Below are positions 26,249 through 34,166 of a stretch of DNA of 64,000 nt, piece after piece. Below the pieces are notes generated by a model. It saw only the letters and a list, made by a program, of their open reading frames with translations, did no database searches and was not told the DNA's origin. The stretch lies in assembly GCF_025336525.1 (NCBI RefSeq), contig NZ_JAOCZP010000002.1, positions 682,001 to 746,000 of the forward strand, written 5' to 3'. Origin of the DNA: Chelativorans salis. Lineage in GTDB: Bacteria; Pseudomonadota; Alphaproteobacteria; Rhizobiales; Rhizobiaceae. The translations under genes and the position numbers were made by a program. The first letter of the stretch is position 1. Each line of letters opens with the position of its first letter.

Positions 26249-26881
26249 TCATTCCACTGGCGCCTTGCCTGCCGCCTCGACGAGGGCACTGGCCAGGTCG
26301 CCGTAGCCGGTGAAGCGGCGCTCGTAGGACAGGCCGAGCAGCTTTGCCGCATCCTGGGCCACCGTCTCCAGCGCGGGATCGTCGGTCTGCGCCAGATAGA
26401 CGAGCTTTTCATAGTTGCCGAAGTAATCCGCGATCAGCTCCGGATGCTCATCCAGGCGCAACGGCTTCAGGAAGAACGCCTCGAACTGCCGACACAGAAA
26501 GTCGGTCATGTAGAAGGACGTCATATCGTCCTCGCCGATCTCGGCGAAGGCCTCCAGTCCCTGATAGAACGCAAAGCAGTGCGGTCCGGCAATACGCTCG
26601 ACGCCATGCTTCTCGCACACGCGGTCGAGCCGGCCGCCCGTGCCGCAGTCGGCATAGCCGACGAAGATATGACTGTAGCCTTCTTCCCTGGCCTCTGCGA
26701 TGGCCGTGTCCATGGCGGGTGCAATCCGGTCGGGGCGGTAGTGGAATTCCGCTGGCAGGCAGGTGAGCTCCAGATGGTCGAGCCCCAGCCGCTCGCGCAC
26801 GGCCAGCACCTCGCGGGCGATCATCCCGCAGGCGATAACCAGAACCTTTTCAGGCCGGGTTCGTTCTTCGGTCATTGCCAT
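26249..26881 (-). CDS. DUF1638 domain-containing protein
   Basis: A protein of 210 residues with the DUF1638 pattern: VLVIACGMIAREVLAV at the start, LTCLPAEFHYRPDRI, FVGYADCGTGGRLD and GPHCFAFYQG. The conserved Cys in ACGM, YADCGTGG and GPHCF could ligate a metal. The family function is unknown. It lies between the corrinoid protein gene and the MetF/MetV genes on the same strand, suggesting a part in corrinoid or methyl transfer. ATG 26881 is chosen because GGAAAAAAG precedes it; 26899 and 26875 are alternatives. Confidence 0.85.
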   Translation of the reverse strand: MAMTEERTRPEKVLVIACGMIAREVLAVRERLGLDHLELTCLPAEFHYRPDRIAPAMDTAIAEAREEGYSHIFVGYADCGTGGRLDRVCEKHGVERIAGPHCFAFYQGLEAFAEIGEDDMTSFYMTDFLCRQFEAFFLKPLRLDEHPELIADYFGNYEKLVYLAQTDDPALETVAQDAAKLLGLSYERRFTGYGDLASALVEAAGKAPVE

Positions 26882-26928
26882 CTTTTTTCCGCGCACCATA
26901 ATAGCGCATACCGAATGGGAGACGCGTC

Positions 26929-27090
26929 ATGTACACGGGCTTTCTCTCGCGCATCGCCATCGTGATCGCCATCATCGGCCTCGCGGGCGGCTGCGCCAAC
27001 ACCATCCGCGGCGTCGGGCAGGATACGGCCAATGTGGTCGACGCCACGCAACAGGCGGGCCAAAATGTCGGTGGCGCGGCAGAGTACTGA
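26929..27090 (+). CDS. Entericidin-type small lipoprotein
   Basis: A 53-residue protein with a signal peptide (MYTGFLSRIAIVIAIIGLAG) and lipobox GLAGGC, Cys22 being the lipidated residue. The short mature part NTIRGVGQDTANVVDATQQA matches the entericidin A/B family, in which the mature helix is amphipathic. GGGAG stands about 7 bases upstream. It interrupts, on the opposite strand, the run of corrinoid genes and diverges from DUF1638 with a 47-bp spacer. It is probably unrelated to the pathway. Confidence 0.85.
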   Translation: MYTGFLSRIAIVIAIIGLAGGCANTIRGVGQDTANVVDATQQAGQNVGGAAEY

Positions 27091-27122
27091 CCGCCGGCCG
27101 CATATAGCTACCGACAGCCGTT

Positions 27123-27821
27123 CTAGACTGCAGCGCTCACATTGTGCTTGCGCTTCATCAGTTCCTTGGCCGTCTCGACCGCCACGGCCGCATCGCGGCA
27201 ATAGGCGTCGGCGCCGACGGCCTTGCCGAACTCCTCATTGAGCGGTGCACCGCCGACGAGCACGATCAGGTCGTCGCGGATGCCTTTTTCCTTCAGCGTG
27301 TCGATGACCACCTTCATATAGGGCATGGTGGTGGTCAAAAGCGCCGACATGCCGACGATGTCCGGCTGGTGCTTCTCGATGGCGTCGAGATAATTCTCGA
27401 CCGGATTGTTGATGCCGAGGTCGATCACCTCGAAGCCGGCGCCTTCCATCATCATGCCGACAAGGTTCTTGCCGATATCGTGGATGTCGCCCTTCACGGT
27501 GCCGATGACCATCTTGCCCTGCTTGGGCGCGCCGGTCTCCACCAGGAGCGGGCGCAGGATGTTCATGCCGGCCTTCATGGCGTTGGCTGATAGCAGCACC
27601 TCCGGCACGAAGAGGATGCCGTCGCGGAAATCCTCGCCGACGATGCGCATGCCTTCGACGAGAGCCTGCGTCAGCACCTCATAGGGCGACCAGCCCCGGT
27701 CGAGGAGAATGCGCGTGCCTTCCTCGATCTCTTCCTTCAGCCCGTCGTAAAGGTCGTCGTGCATCTGCTGCACGAGCTCGTCGTCGGGAAGCTCGGAAAG
27801 GATGATTTCTTCATCGGACAT
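27123..27821 (-). CDS. Corrinoid (B12)-binding methyltransferase protein, MtbC/MtgC-like
   Basis: A 232-residue corrinoid protein: a helical cap domain (residues about 12-95) followed by the B12-binding Rossmann domain with GDIHDIGKNLVG, where His114 is the lower axial cobalt ligand, then the MSALLTTTMPYM and VLVGGAPLNEEFG segments. It is the methyl carrier between an MttB-type methyltransferase and the folate methyltransferase. AGGAG stands upstream of ATG 27821; the frame is open further but without similarity. It is on the same strand as the pathway genes to the left and lies between them and the MttB gene at 29649. Confidence 0.93.
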   Translation of the reverse strand: MSDEEIILSELPDDELVQQMHDDLYDGLKEEIEEGTRILLDRGWSPYEVLTQALVEGMRIVGEDFRDGILFVPEVLLSANAMKAGMNILRPLLVETGAPKQGKMVIGTVKGDIHDIGKNLVGMMMEGAGFEVIDLGINNPVENYLDAIEKHQPDIVGMSALLTTTMPYMKVVIDTLKEKGIRDDLIVLVGGAPLNEEFGKAVGADAYCRDAAVAVETAKELMKRKHNVSAAV

Positions 27822-28161
27822 TCGCTGGCTCCTGCCGTTCTTGCCGCGCGCAAATCGGCCAAATGCATGTTCGCACGTACATAATCCGCTTTTTGCCGGC
27901 TTCCATAGCCAAATTGCGACGTGATGCAAAAGGAAAGCGACTGGAAATCCCGCTCTTGGTGCTTTTCGGCGCGGCGCGGGTGGTACACCCATTAGGAGAA
28001 ATTGTCATTTATCTATAGTCAAGAAATTCGCCAAAGAACACCTGTTTCAAAGGCGTATAGCGATTGCTTCTACAATTTAAGGTTTATTTAACGAGACCGC
28101 CCATAGAGTGACTGCTAATATCTTTTTGGGGGCATGCATCGTCTTTCGTATGGAGAAGACA
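27822..28161. other. Divergent intergenic region, 340 bp
   Basis: This AT-richer region separates the corrinoid protein gene (minus strand) from an exported-protein cassette (plus strand) and must contain promoters in both directions. I see one short symmetric element, GGGTG-GTA-CACCC at 27978-27990, and no protein-coding frame with a ribosome site. No cobalamin riboswitch features were recognised. Confidence 0.5.
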
Positions 28162-28638
28162 ATGATGAGACCTCTGACAAAGCCGCTTTTCGGTGCCGCG
28201 TTCCTCGCAGCAATCGCAATTCAGCCGGCCAATGCCGAAACAGTCATTTTCAACGGCCTGATCACGTCCACCTGCCTTATCAACGTCGGCACGCCGGGCA
28301 CGCTGGTGGCGAGCGCCGACTATACGGAACTGAGTTCCACCGAAGCAGGCGGGACTTCCGGCACGGTGACGATCCTGACCACGGGCGCAGGATACGAAGT
28401 TTCCACCGACTCGCCGAGCGCCTTTGCCACAGCGCCCGCCGGCGGCGGCGATTCCGTCACCTTCGCCTCCAGCTACAGCGCCAACGGCGTGACCTCGCTC
28501 ACCGACGTCGTGGGCTCGCTTGCTTCGCCGCTCGGCCTGGGACTGACCAACCTTAGTGTCGATCTGATGGCGACGAAGTCTACGGGAACCTTCCCCGCCG
28601 GCGATTACATGGCCGAGGTCACGGTCACCTGCGAATAG
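28162..28638 (+). CDS. Exported beta-rich protein, possible fimbrial/spore-coat-U-like subunit
   Basis: A 158-residue secreted protein with a clear signal peptide (MMRPLTKPLFGAAFLAAIAI, cleaved after PANA). The mature part is Thr/Ser/Gly-rich and looks all-beta. A cysteine near its start (TSTCLINVG) and one at the end (VTVTCE) could form a disulfide, and the closing FPAGDYMAEVTVTC resembles the last strand of spore coat U/fimbrial subunits (PAGxYxDxVTV). That relation is a guess from pattern. ATG 28162 has GGAGAAGACA before it. It is the first of three adjacent genes for exported proteins. Confidence 0.6.
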   Translation: MMRPLTKPLFGAAFLAAIAIQPANAETVIFNGLITSTCLINVGTPGTLVASADYTELSSTEAGGTSGTVTILTTGAGYEVSTDSPSAFATAPAGGGDSVTFASSYSANGVTSLTDVVGSLASPLGLGLTNLSVDLMATKSTGTFPAGDYMAEVTVTCE

Positions 28639-28647
28639 GACCGGGCG

Positions 28648-29049
28648 ATGGGTGCCGGCAGCGGGCGAGGGGGGATCGCGGCGGTGCTGGCGGCGCTTAT
28701 GGCCGCCAGCCAGGCGCAGGCACAGTCGATGACGCCGATGCGCGGCGAAATCACCAGCTTTACGGATGAATTCGCCGTGCGGGTCACCCCCTATAACCCA
28801 TACCCGCACCGCATCCAGGTGGAGGTGCGCGTCTATGACGAGCACTTCCGCCCGGTCGCTGCGAAAGTGACGCCCGCCAAGATCATGCTGGGAAGCCGCG
28901 CCTCGCGTCGGGTGGTCGCCATGGTGAAGTTCGACGGTGCAGGCCAAAGGCGCGTCAGGGTGTGTGCCGAAAGCGTTCCCTTTCCACATGAGAAAACCAG
29001 GATAAAGGCCCAGATATGCGGACGTTTTGTCGCCCGTCGTTTGCGCTGA
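28648..29049 (+). CDS. Exported protein resembling half of a PapD-type chaperone
   Basis: A 133-residue protein with a signal peptide (residues about 1-26, ending SQAQAQ). The mature region, with RVTPYNPYPHRIQVEVRVYD, KVTPAKIMLGSRASRRVVAM and GQRRVRVCAESVP, recalls the first immunoglobulin-like domain of periplasmic fimbrial chaperones, but there is no second domain and no usher gene nearby. It follows the previous gene by 9 bp and overlaps the next by 34 bp. Function is not established. Confidence 0.55.
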   Translation: MGAGSGRGGIAAVLAALMAASQAQAQSMTPMRGEITSFTDEFAVRVTPYNPYPHRIQVEVRVYDEHFRPVAAKVTPAKIMLGSRASRRVVAMVKFDGAGQRRVRVCAESVPFPHEKTRIKAQICGRFVARRLR

Positions 29050-29489
29050 TAACGGCGCTCTTCATGGGATGGCTGGTGCCGGGCGCCGCATTGGCCGACA
29101 GCGGCCAGTACATCATCAACCAAAACCAGACGGGGCTGAACCTGCCGGGCGTCACCATGCCAAACGGCTTCGATGAAATCAGGGCCGCCGACGGCACGAC
29201 ATGCCGGTCTTCCATGGGAGGGCGGGGCGCCTATCTCGATTCAGGCGTCGTGGGCGGCGGCCTCAACAACAATTCCAGCACGCTCTCGGCCTATGGCCGG
29301 GTCGTCGTGCCGATGGGCAAGGGGCCCCCGAGGCTGGATTGCGACCGCCTTTACCAGCTCGAGCTGCAACGGCTGGAGCTCGAGGTCGAGCTTCTCAAGC
29401 GCGGCCTCGACCCGCGCATGAGCGCGCCCACCACCAACGATGCCGAGTGGGCAAGCGACGACGGCTGGACGACCGGCGACCGCAAATAA
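29016..29489 (+). CDS. Exported protein of unknown function, 157 residues
   Basis: The protein begins with a signal peptide (residues about 1-28, ending GAALADS). The mature part contains an Asn/Gly-rich region (YIINQNQTGLNLPG and VVGGGLNNNSSTLSAYGRVV), two cysteines and then a charged helix LDCDRLYQLELQRLELEVEL that looks like a coiled coil. It could be an assembly or surface-anchoring factor. I do not recognise the family. The 34-bp overlap with the preceding gene marks it as the third member of the cassette. Confidence 0.6.
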   Translation: MRTFCRPSFALITALFMGWLVPGAALADSGQYIINQNQTGLNLPGVTMPNGFDEIRAADGTTCRSSMGGRGAYLDSGVVGGGLNNNSSTLSAYGRVVVPMGKGPPRLDCDRLYQLELQRLELEVELLKRGLDPRMSAPTTNDAEWASDDGWTTGDRK

Positions 29490-29648
29490 CCGCACCGACT
29501 GCAGTCCATCCCGGCCAACGCTCTCAATGCGACACGGTCTGGCGCTTGCGGAACGTTTGCCGCCGTTTGGCTGGATACGATGTACTCGATAGTGCTTCGC
29601 CCTAAATGAGGCGAAGCGTGCGGCGCATTCGCATTGAGGATGAGAACG

Positions 29649-31244
29649 ATGAATCAGAGCGTGCCGATGGACCAGGATATGCCGGCGGAGGCGAGCGAGG
29701 GCAGGCGCGGCCGTGGTGGCCGTGGAGAGCGCGGCGGCGCAGCCGCCAGGCGCGCGGCGCGCAGTGGCGGTGGTCCCGGTCAGCAGCTCGCCTATATCCG
29801 GCGCGCCCGGCAGCCCTACGAGGTGCTCGATGAGGAAGCGCTCGCCCTCATCGAAGCCAACACAGATACGGTGCTGGAGGAGATAGGCATCGAGTTCCGC
29901 GACGATGCGGAGGCGCTTGCCTTGTGGAAGGAGGCCGGCGCCGATGTGCGGGGCGACCGCGTTCACTTTCCGAAGGGGCTTTGCCGTGAACTCCTGAAGA
30001 CCGCGCCCGCCTCCTTCACTCAGCACGCGCGCAACCCCGAGCGCTCGGTCGAGATCGGCGGCAACACCACGGTCTTCGCCCCGGTCTACGGGCCGCCCTT
30101 CGTGCGCGATCTCGACGGCGTTCGCCGCTACGCCACGCTGGAGGATTTCCGCAATCTGGTGAAGCTCGCCTATATGGCACCGTCCATCCATCATTCCGGC
30201 GGCACCGTGTGCGAGCCGGTGGACGTGCCGGTCAACAAGCGCCATCTCGACATGGTCTACGCGCACATGCGTTTTTCCGATAAGCCCTTCATGGGGTCGG
30301 TGACGGCGCCCGACCGTGCCGAGGACACGGTGGCGATGGCCAAGATCCTGTTCGGCGAGGATTTCGTCGACAACAACACCGTCGTCATCAACCTCATCAA
30401 TGCCAACTCGCCCATGGTCTTCGACGAGACGATGCTGGGCGCGGCCAAGACCTACGCCCGCGCCAACCAGGCCTGCATCGTCACGCCCTTCATCCTGGCC
30501 GGCGCCATGAGCCCGGTGACGGTGGTCGGCACGCTCACCCAGGTACTGGCGGAGGTGATGGCGGGTGCCGCCTTCACGCAGCTCGTGCGGCCGGGCGCGC
30601 CGGTTCTGTTCGGCACCTTCGCCTCGTCGATCTCCATGCAGTCCGGCGCTCCCACCTTCGGCACGCCCGAGCCCTCGCTGGTTTCCTACGGCGCAGCCCA
30701 GCTCGCCCGCCGGCTGGGGCTTCCGTTCCGCACCGGCGGCTCGCTGACGGCCTCCAAGGTGGCGGATGCGCAGGCGGCGTACGAGAGTGCCAACACGCTG
30801 AATTCGACCATCCTCGCAGGCACCAACTTCGTGCTGCACGCGGCTGGCTGGCTGGAGGGAGGGCTCGTCTCCTCCTACGAAAAATTCATGATGGACATCG
30901 ACCAGCTCGGCATGCAGCAGCGCCTGTGCGAGCCGATCGACATGTCGGAGAACGGCCTGGCGATGGATGCAATCCGTGAGGTGGGGCCGGGCAGCCACTA
31001 TCTCGGCTGCGCCCACACTCAGGCCAATTTCCAGACCGCCTTCTACCGCTCGTCTATCGCCGACAACAATTCCTACGAGCAGTGGCAGGCGGAAGGCGAG
31101 AAGACCGCGGCCCAGCGCGCCAACCAGCTCGCCAGAAGCTGGTTGGAGACCTATCAGGCGCCGCCGATTGACGAAGGCGTGGACGAGGCGCTCCGGGACT
31201 TCATCGCCAAACGCAAGGAATCGATGCCGGACGCGTTCACGTGA
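29649..31244 (+). CDS. MttB-family corrinoid methyltransferase, non-pyrrolysine (copy 1)
   Basis: This 531-residue protein belongs to the trimethylamine methyltransferase (MttB) superfamily. It shows the TIM-barrel segments HARNPERSVEIGG, NLVKLAYMAPSIHHSGG, ILAGAMSPVTVVGTL, SGAPTFGTPEPSL and HAAGWLEGGLVSSYEKFMMDIDQL. There is no in-frame TAG, so it is not a pyrrolysine enzyme; such relatives (MtgB type) demethylate quaternary amines such as glycine betaine onto a corrinoid protein. The substrate is unknown. Residues about 18-42 are an Arg/Gly-rich extension (GRRGRGGRGERGG) not part of the fold. ATG 29649 has GAGGAT 8 bases before it; an upstream TTG and ATG are alternatives. Confidence 0.92.
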   Translation: MNQSVPMDQDMPAEASEGRRGRGGRGERGGAAARRAARSGGGPGQQLAYIRRARQPYEVLDEEALALIEANTDTVLEEIGIEFRDDAEALALWKEAGADVRGDRVHFPKGLCRELLKTAPASFTQHARNPERSVEIGGNTTVFAPVYGPPFVRDLDGVRRYATLEDFRNLVKLAYMAPSIHHSGGTVCEPVDVPVNKRHLDMVYAHMRFSDKPFMGSVTAPDRAEDTVAMAKILFGEDFVDNNTVVINLINANSPMVFDETMLGAAKTYARANQACIVTPFILAGAMSPVTVVGTLTQVLAEVMAGAAFTQLVRPGAPVLFGTFASSISMQSGAPTFGTPEPSLVSYGAAQLARRLGLPFRTGGSLTASKVADAQAAYESANTLNSTILAGTNFVLHAAGWLEGGLVSSYEKFMMDIDQLGMQQRLCEPIDMSENGLAMDAIREVGPGSHYLGCAHTQANFQTAFYRSSIADNNSYEQWQAEGEKTAAQRANQLARSWLETYQAPPIDEGVDEALRDFIAKRKESMPDAFT

Positions 31245-31360
31245 GTATAATACCAAGCTCCGCGTTAACGCGCGGCTGTTCGAGATTTTCGACCTGAAAT
31301 CCGACGAGCGCATCGAGATGGACGGCATGAGCCCTTGGTGAGCCGACGCGCGTCCGTCAG

Positions 31361-31394
31361 ATCGGATCATCGTTTCACGGATCGATGATCCGAT
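31361..31394. repeat. Perfect 12-bp inverted repeat between mttB-like 1 and padR
   Basis: Arms ATCGGATCATCG and CGATGATCCGAT are separated by ten bases. It is downstream of the MttB-like stop and could act as a transcription terminator or mRNA stabiliser, though no U-run follows. It may also be a protein-binding palindrome. It lies in a 289-bp gap that otherwise contains only a candidate PadR operator. Confidence 0.6.
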
Positions 31395-31481
31395 TTCAAC
31401 CCTCTGCCTTGCCGCGATCACGGACGTAAAAACAGGTTTTCCATTTTCCCGGAAATTGCTGGAGATGTCTCTTGCAAAAGA

Positions 31482-31501
31482 TATATCGTTTGGTAGATAT
31501 A
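31482..31501. promoter_or_regulatory. Candidate PadR operator
   Basis: TATATC and GATATA form a perfect inverted repeat with an 8-bp spacer, 33-52 bp upstream of the PadR gene start. PadR proteins commonly autoregulate through AT-rich palindromes of this size. Binding is inferred from position and symmetry only. Confidence 0.4.
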
Positions 31502-31533
31502 GCTCATGTAAGGCATAGCTTAGGAGAAATTTC

Positions 31534-32124
31534 ATGCACGGTATGCATGGACACACACACCGCGGATGCCGGGAGGCTTGGGCACTTGCGGCATCGCGTG
31601 GCCGTCACGGCGGTTTCAAAGGCGGCAGGGGCGGTTCGTTCGGCCGCCACCGCGGCGGACCATTCGGCGGAGGCGGCAGGAGGGTGTTCGATTCGGGTGC
31701 TCTGCGCCTCGTCGTCCTTGGTCTGATCGCGGAAGAGCCGCGCCATGGCTACGACATCATCAAGGCGCTGGAAGCTCGCTTCCAGGGCGCCTACAGCCCC
31801 AGCCCGGGCGCAATCTATCCGATGCTTCAGATGCTGGAGGAGGCCGACCTCGTTTCTTCCGAGACGGAGGGAAACAAGCGCCTCTTCACGATCACGAAGC
31901 AGGGCCGCGCCTTTCTCGACCAACACAAGGACGAACTCGAGCGCATCAATGCGCAACTCGACGAGGTCTCGGCCGATATGCAGGGTATTGCGCTCGGCGA
32001 AGCCTTTACGTCCCTACGCCACACGCTCTTCCAAAAGGTGCGCAGCGGCGAAATGAGCACCGAACAGGCAAAGAAGGCGCTTGAGATATTGAAGAAGGCG
32101 CGCGACGAGCTGAACGATTTGTAA
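31534..32124 (+). CDS. PadR-family transcriptional regulator with Gly/Arg/His-rich N-terminus
   Basis: A 196-residue regulator. The PadR winged helix covers about residues 53-130, with LVVLGLIAEEPRHGYDIIKALE and SPSPGAIYPMLQMLEEADLV, and a C-terminal helix for dimerisation follows. The first 50 residues are low complexity (GMHGHTHRGC, then GRHGGFKGGRGGSFGRHRGG). This histidine-rich tail could bind metal or nucleic acid, but similar tails are common in rhizobial PadR proteins. It sits between the first MttB-like gene and the homocysteine methyltransferase, which it converges with. Confidence 0.9.
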   Translation: MHGMHGHTHRGCREAWALAASRGRHGGFKGGRGGSFGRHRGGPFGGGGRRVFDSGALRLVVLGLIAEEPRHGYDIIKALEARFQGAYSPSPGAIYPMLQMLEEADLVSSETEGNKRLFTITKQGRAFLDQHKDELERINAQLDEVSADMQGIALGEAFTSLRHTLFQKVRSGEMSTEQAKKALEILKKARDELNDL

Positions 32125-32182
32125 GGCGTTACCAAGGCACAGATGAGAACGCTTAGTTCCGGGTGCTGCGCGAGCCCGACCC

Positions 32183-33205
32183 TCAGCCGCGCGCGCGGCG
32201 ACGTTCCCGCCGGCCGGCGGGAACGCTTCCCGCGCCGCTCTGGGCCGCGCCCTTGTTGCGCATCGGGCCGACGCGCGCCTCGATGTCGGCGACGGTGGGC
32301 CGGACGGCGGCCTTCTTGTGTTCGTCGAGCGCCTTGCGCATGGCAGCCAGGTGCTGGAAAGAGGTGCCGCAGCAGCCGCCGACGATCCTGGCGCCGCCGT
32401 CGACCGCCAGCCGCACATAGTCGGCCATCAGCTCCGGCGTGCCGGAATAATGGATATCCGTGCCGCGGAATTCGGGAATGCCGCAATTGCCCTTGATGAC
32501 GATGGTGCTGTCGGGCCGCGCCTCCGACATGTCGAGGAGGGCGGCGAGGATGTCCGGCGCGCCGACGCCGCAATTGGCGCCGACGGCGACCGGCTTCACC
32601 GGCAGCACCTCGGCCACACCGTGGATGTCCTTCGGGGCCAGACCCATCATGGTGCGTCCGGCGGTGTCGAAGGAACCGGTATAGGTGTAGGGCAGGCCGG
32701 CGCGGATGGCGGCTTCGGCCGCTGCGCGGATCTCGTCCGGCGCCGACATGGTCTCGATCCAGGCGACCTCGGCGCCACCCGCCTTCAGCCCTTCGATCTG
32801 CTCGGCAAAAGCCTCCACCGCCTCTTCATAGGTGAGGGCGCCGAGCGGCACCAGAAGCTCTCCGGTGGGGCCGACGGAACCGGCGACGATGACGCGCCGT
32901 CCGGCCTTTGCGGCCATCCGGCAGGCGATCTCGGCCGCCTTCTTGTTCAGCTCGAACACCCGGTCCTGGGCATGATGCAGCTTCAGCCGATGGCGGGTAC
33001 CGCCGAAGGAATTGGTGAGGATGATGTCGGCGCCTGCATCGATGAATCCTTGGTGCAGGGCCTCCACTTTCTCGGGAGCGGACTCGTTCCAAAGTTCCGG
33101 CGCTTCGCCCGACTCCAGCCCCATGTCGAAAAGATTGGTGCCCGTCGCACCGTCGGCCAAGAGCACGCCCTTTTCGGCAATCAGCGCATCAATGGGATTT
33201 TGCAT
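32183..33205 (-). CDS. bmt: Homocysteine S-methyltransferase family (betaine-homocysteine methyltransferase-like)
   Basis: A 340-residue zinc methyltransferase. The N-terminal LLADGATGTNLF and the zinc ligands Cys212 (GANCG) and Cys278/Cys279 (GGCCG) are intact. It uses a methyl donor, such as glycine betaine or S-methylmethionine, to make methionine from homocysteine. In rhizobia relatives are called Bmt. Residues about 319-340 form a basic tail (GRRERRRARG) beyond the barrel. A palindrome like that upstream of the folate methyltransferase stands 49-68 bp before its start, which suggests common control with methionine metabolism. Confidence 0.88.
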   Translation of the reverse strand: MQNPIDALIAEKGVLLADGATGTNLFDMGLESGEAPELWNESAPEKVEALHQGFIDAGADIILTNSFGGTRHRLKLHHAQDRVFELNKKAAEIACRMAAKAGRRVIVAGSVGPTGELLVPLGALTYEEAVEAFAEQIEGLKAGGAEVAWIETMSAPDEIRAAAEAAIRAGLPYTYTGSFDTAGRTMMGLAPKDIHGVAEVLPVKPVAVGANCGVGAPDILAALLDMSEARPDSTIVIKGNCGIPEFRGTDIHYSGTPELMADYVRLAVDGGARIVGGCCGTSFQHLAAMRKALDEHKKAAVRPTVADIEARVGPMRNKGAAQSGAGSVPAGRRERRRARG

Positions 33206-33254
33206 GGGAGCTGCCTTTTCAACCGTGTCCAGCGCGTTCGGTCCTTGGATAAGG

Positions 33255-33274
33255 ATATAAAGAAGTCTTTATGT
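33255..33274. promoter_or_regulatory. Second copy of the ATATAAAGA palindrome upstream of bmt
   Basis: Arms ATATAAAGA and TCTTTATGT with a two-base spacer: 8 of 9 positions pair. The element matches the one at 23171 almost exactly and lies 49-68 bp upstream of the homocysteine methyltransferase start. A shared operator for a methionine/S-adenosylhomocysteine-responsive repressor is the simplest inference. Confidence 0.6.
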
Positions 33275-33317
33275 GTCGTCAATGAAATCTCCGCACCGGC
33301 GCGTGCGAAACCGCGGC

Positions 33318-34166
33318 CTATTCCAACTCCAGGCGCCTCACGAAGGCCGCTGTCTCGTGTGCGTTCACCTCGGCTATGCGGATCAGGCCGTCGAAGTGGC
33401 GCGTCAGCGTGGTGACGGTCTGGCGCGTGTTCAAGACCAGATACATGCCGCCCATGTAGATCGCTGCGCGATAAGGGCCGAAGATCGTGTAGGGGGCGGA
33501 GAAGCGCTCGCGCCAGTCGAAGAGGAACAGGCGGAAGGTCGGATAGAGGTCGTCGATGAGGGTCGCCATATGCGTAAGCTGCGCGGCGCGCACGTCCCGA
33601 GGCAGGCCGTGCCAGCGGCCCAGGCCACTGGCGAAAAGCTCTAGCGTCTGGCGCGGCATGCACACTTCCATATCGGTCTCCGGCCGCCGGTTGTAGTCCA
33701 CCCGGTACTGCGCCTCGTCGCGCTGGGCTTCACGGTTGACCTTGGCGGCGTCGGCCTCGAAGTAGATCACGTCCTCGCTTCTCAGGAGGTCCGGGATGCC
33801 CGACGGCACGTAACGGATCTTCGTGCCCACCGCCTCTGCGTGCCACTTGGCCAGCAGCGTGCTGTCGAAGCCGCCCTCGGCTTGCGCGATTTCCATGTTC
33901 TCGCGCAGCTCGCCGGTGATCCCCTCGTCCTGGCTGAGGCCCAGAAGCCAATCGAGCGAGACCTGGTGCCGGGCGGCGATGTTCATCAGCGTCTCGGCGC
34001 GCGGCAGGCGCGTGGAGCTGCCGGCGAGAAGCTGCGATAGTGCCGAGCGGTCGATACCGACGGCGGCAGCGAAAGCCGACTGGTTGAGGCCCGAGCGCAG
34101 CATGAGCACCTTCAGCCGCTCGCGGAACGTGCCGGACAGGTCGCGCTTGTCGACGATCTTTTCCAT
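33318..34166 (-). CDS. XRE-family transcriptional regulator
   Basis: A 282-residue protein with an N-terminal XRE helix-turn-helix (residues about 14-77: RERLKVLMLRSGLNQSAFAAAVGIDRSALSQLL, then LPRAETLMNIAARHQ). The rest (about 100-282) is a conserved alphaproteobacterial region with no cofactor motif that I recognise, rich in aromatic residues (DDLYPTFRLFLFDW, YTIFGPYRAAIYMGG). It is divergent from the desaturase gene with a 207-bp spacer, so that gene is a likely target; the signal is unknown. Confidence 0.85.
   Translation of the reverse strand: MEKIVDKRDLSGTFRERLKVLMLRSGLNQSAFAAAVGIDRSALSQLLAGSSTRLPRAETLMNIAARHQVSLDWLLGLSQDEGITGELRENMEIAQAEGGFDSTLLAKWHAEAVGTKIRYVPSGIPDLLRSEDVIYFEADAAKVNREAQRDEAQYRVDYNRRPETDMEVCMPRQTLELFASGLGRWHGLPRDVRAAQLTHMATLIDDLYPTFRLFLFDWRERFSAPYTIFGPYRAAIYMGGMYLVLNTRQTVTTLTRHFDGLIRIAEVNAHETAAFVRRLELE

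Noticed and set aside
29649-31244. Possible pyrrolysine-dependent MttB.
   Set aside because: There is no in-frame TAG codon in either MttB-like gene, and no pylS or pylT genes were seen in the window.
31247-31341. Open frame ending EIFDLKSDERIEMDGMSPW just after the MttB-like stop, looking protein-like.
   Set aside because: It has no start codon or ribosome site of its own and would need a frameshift near the end of the MttB gene, whose C-terminus already looks complete.
29241-31556. A 771-codon open frame on the minus strand across the MttB-like gene.
   Set aside because: It is the complement of a clear MttB protein and parts of its neighbours, with no domain or ribosome site of its own.
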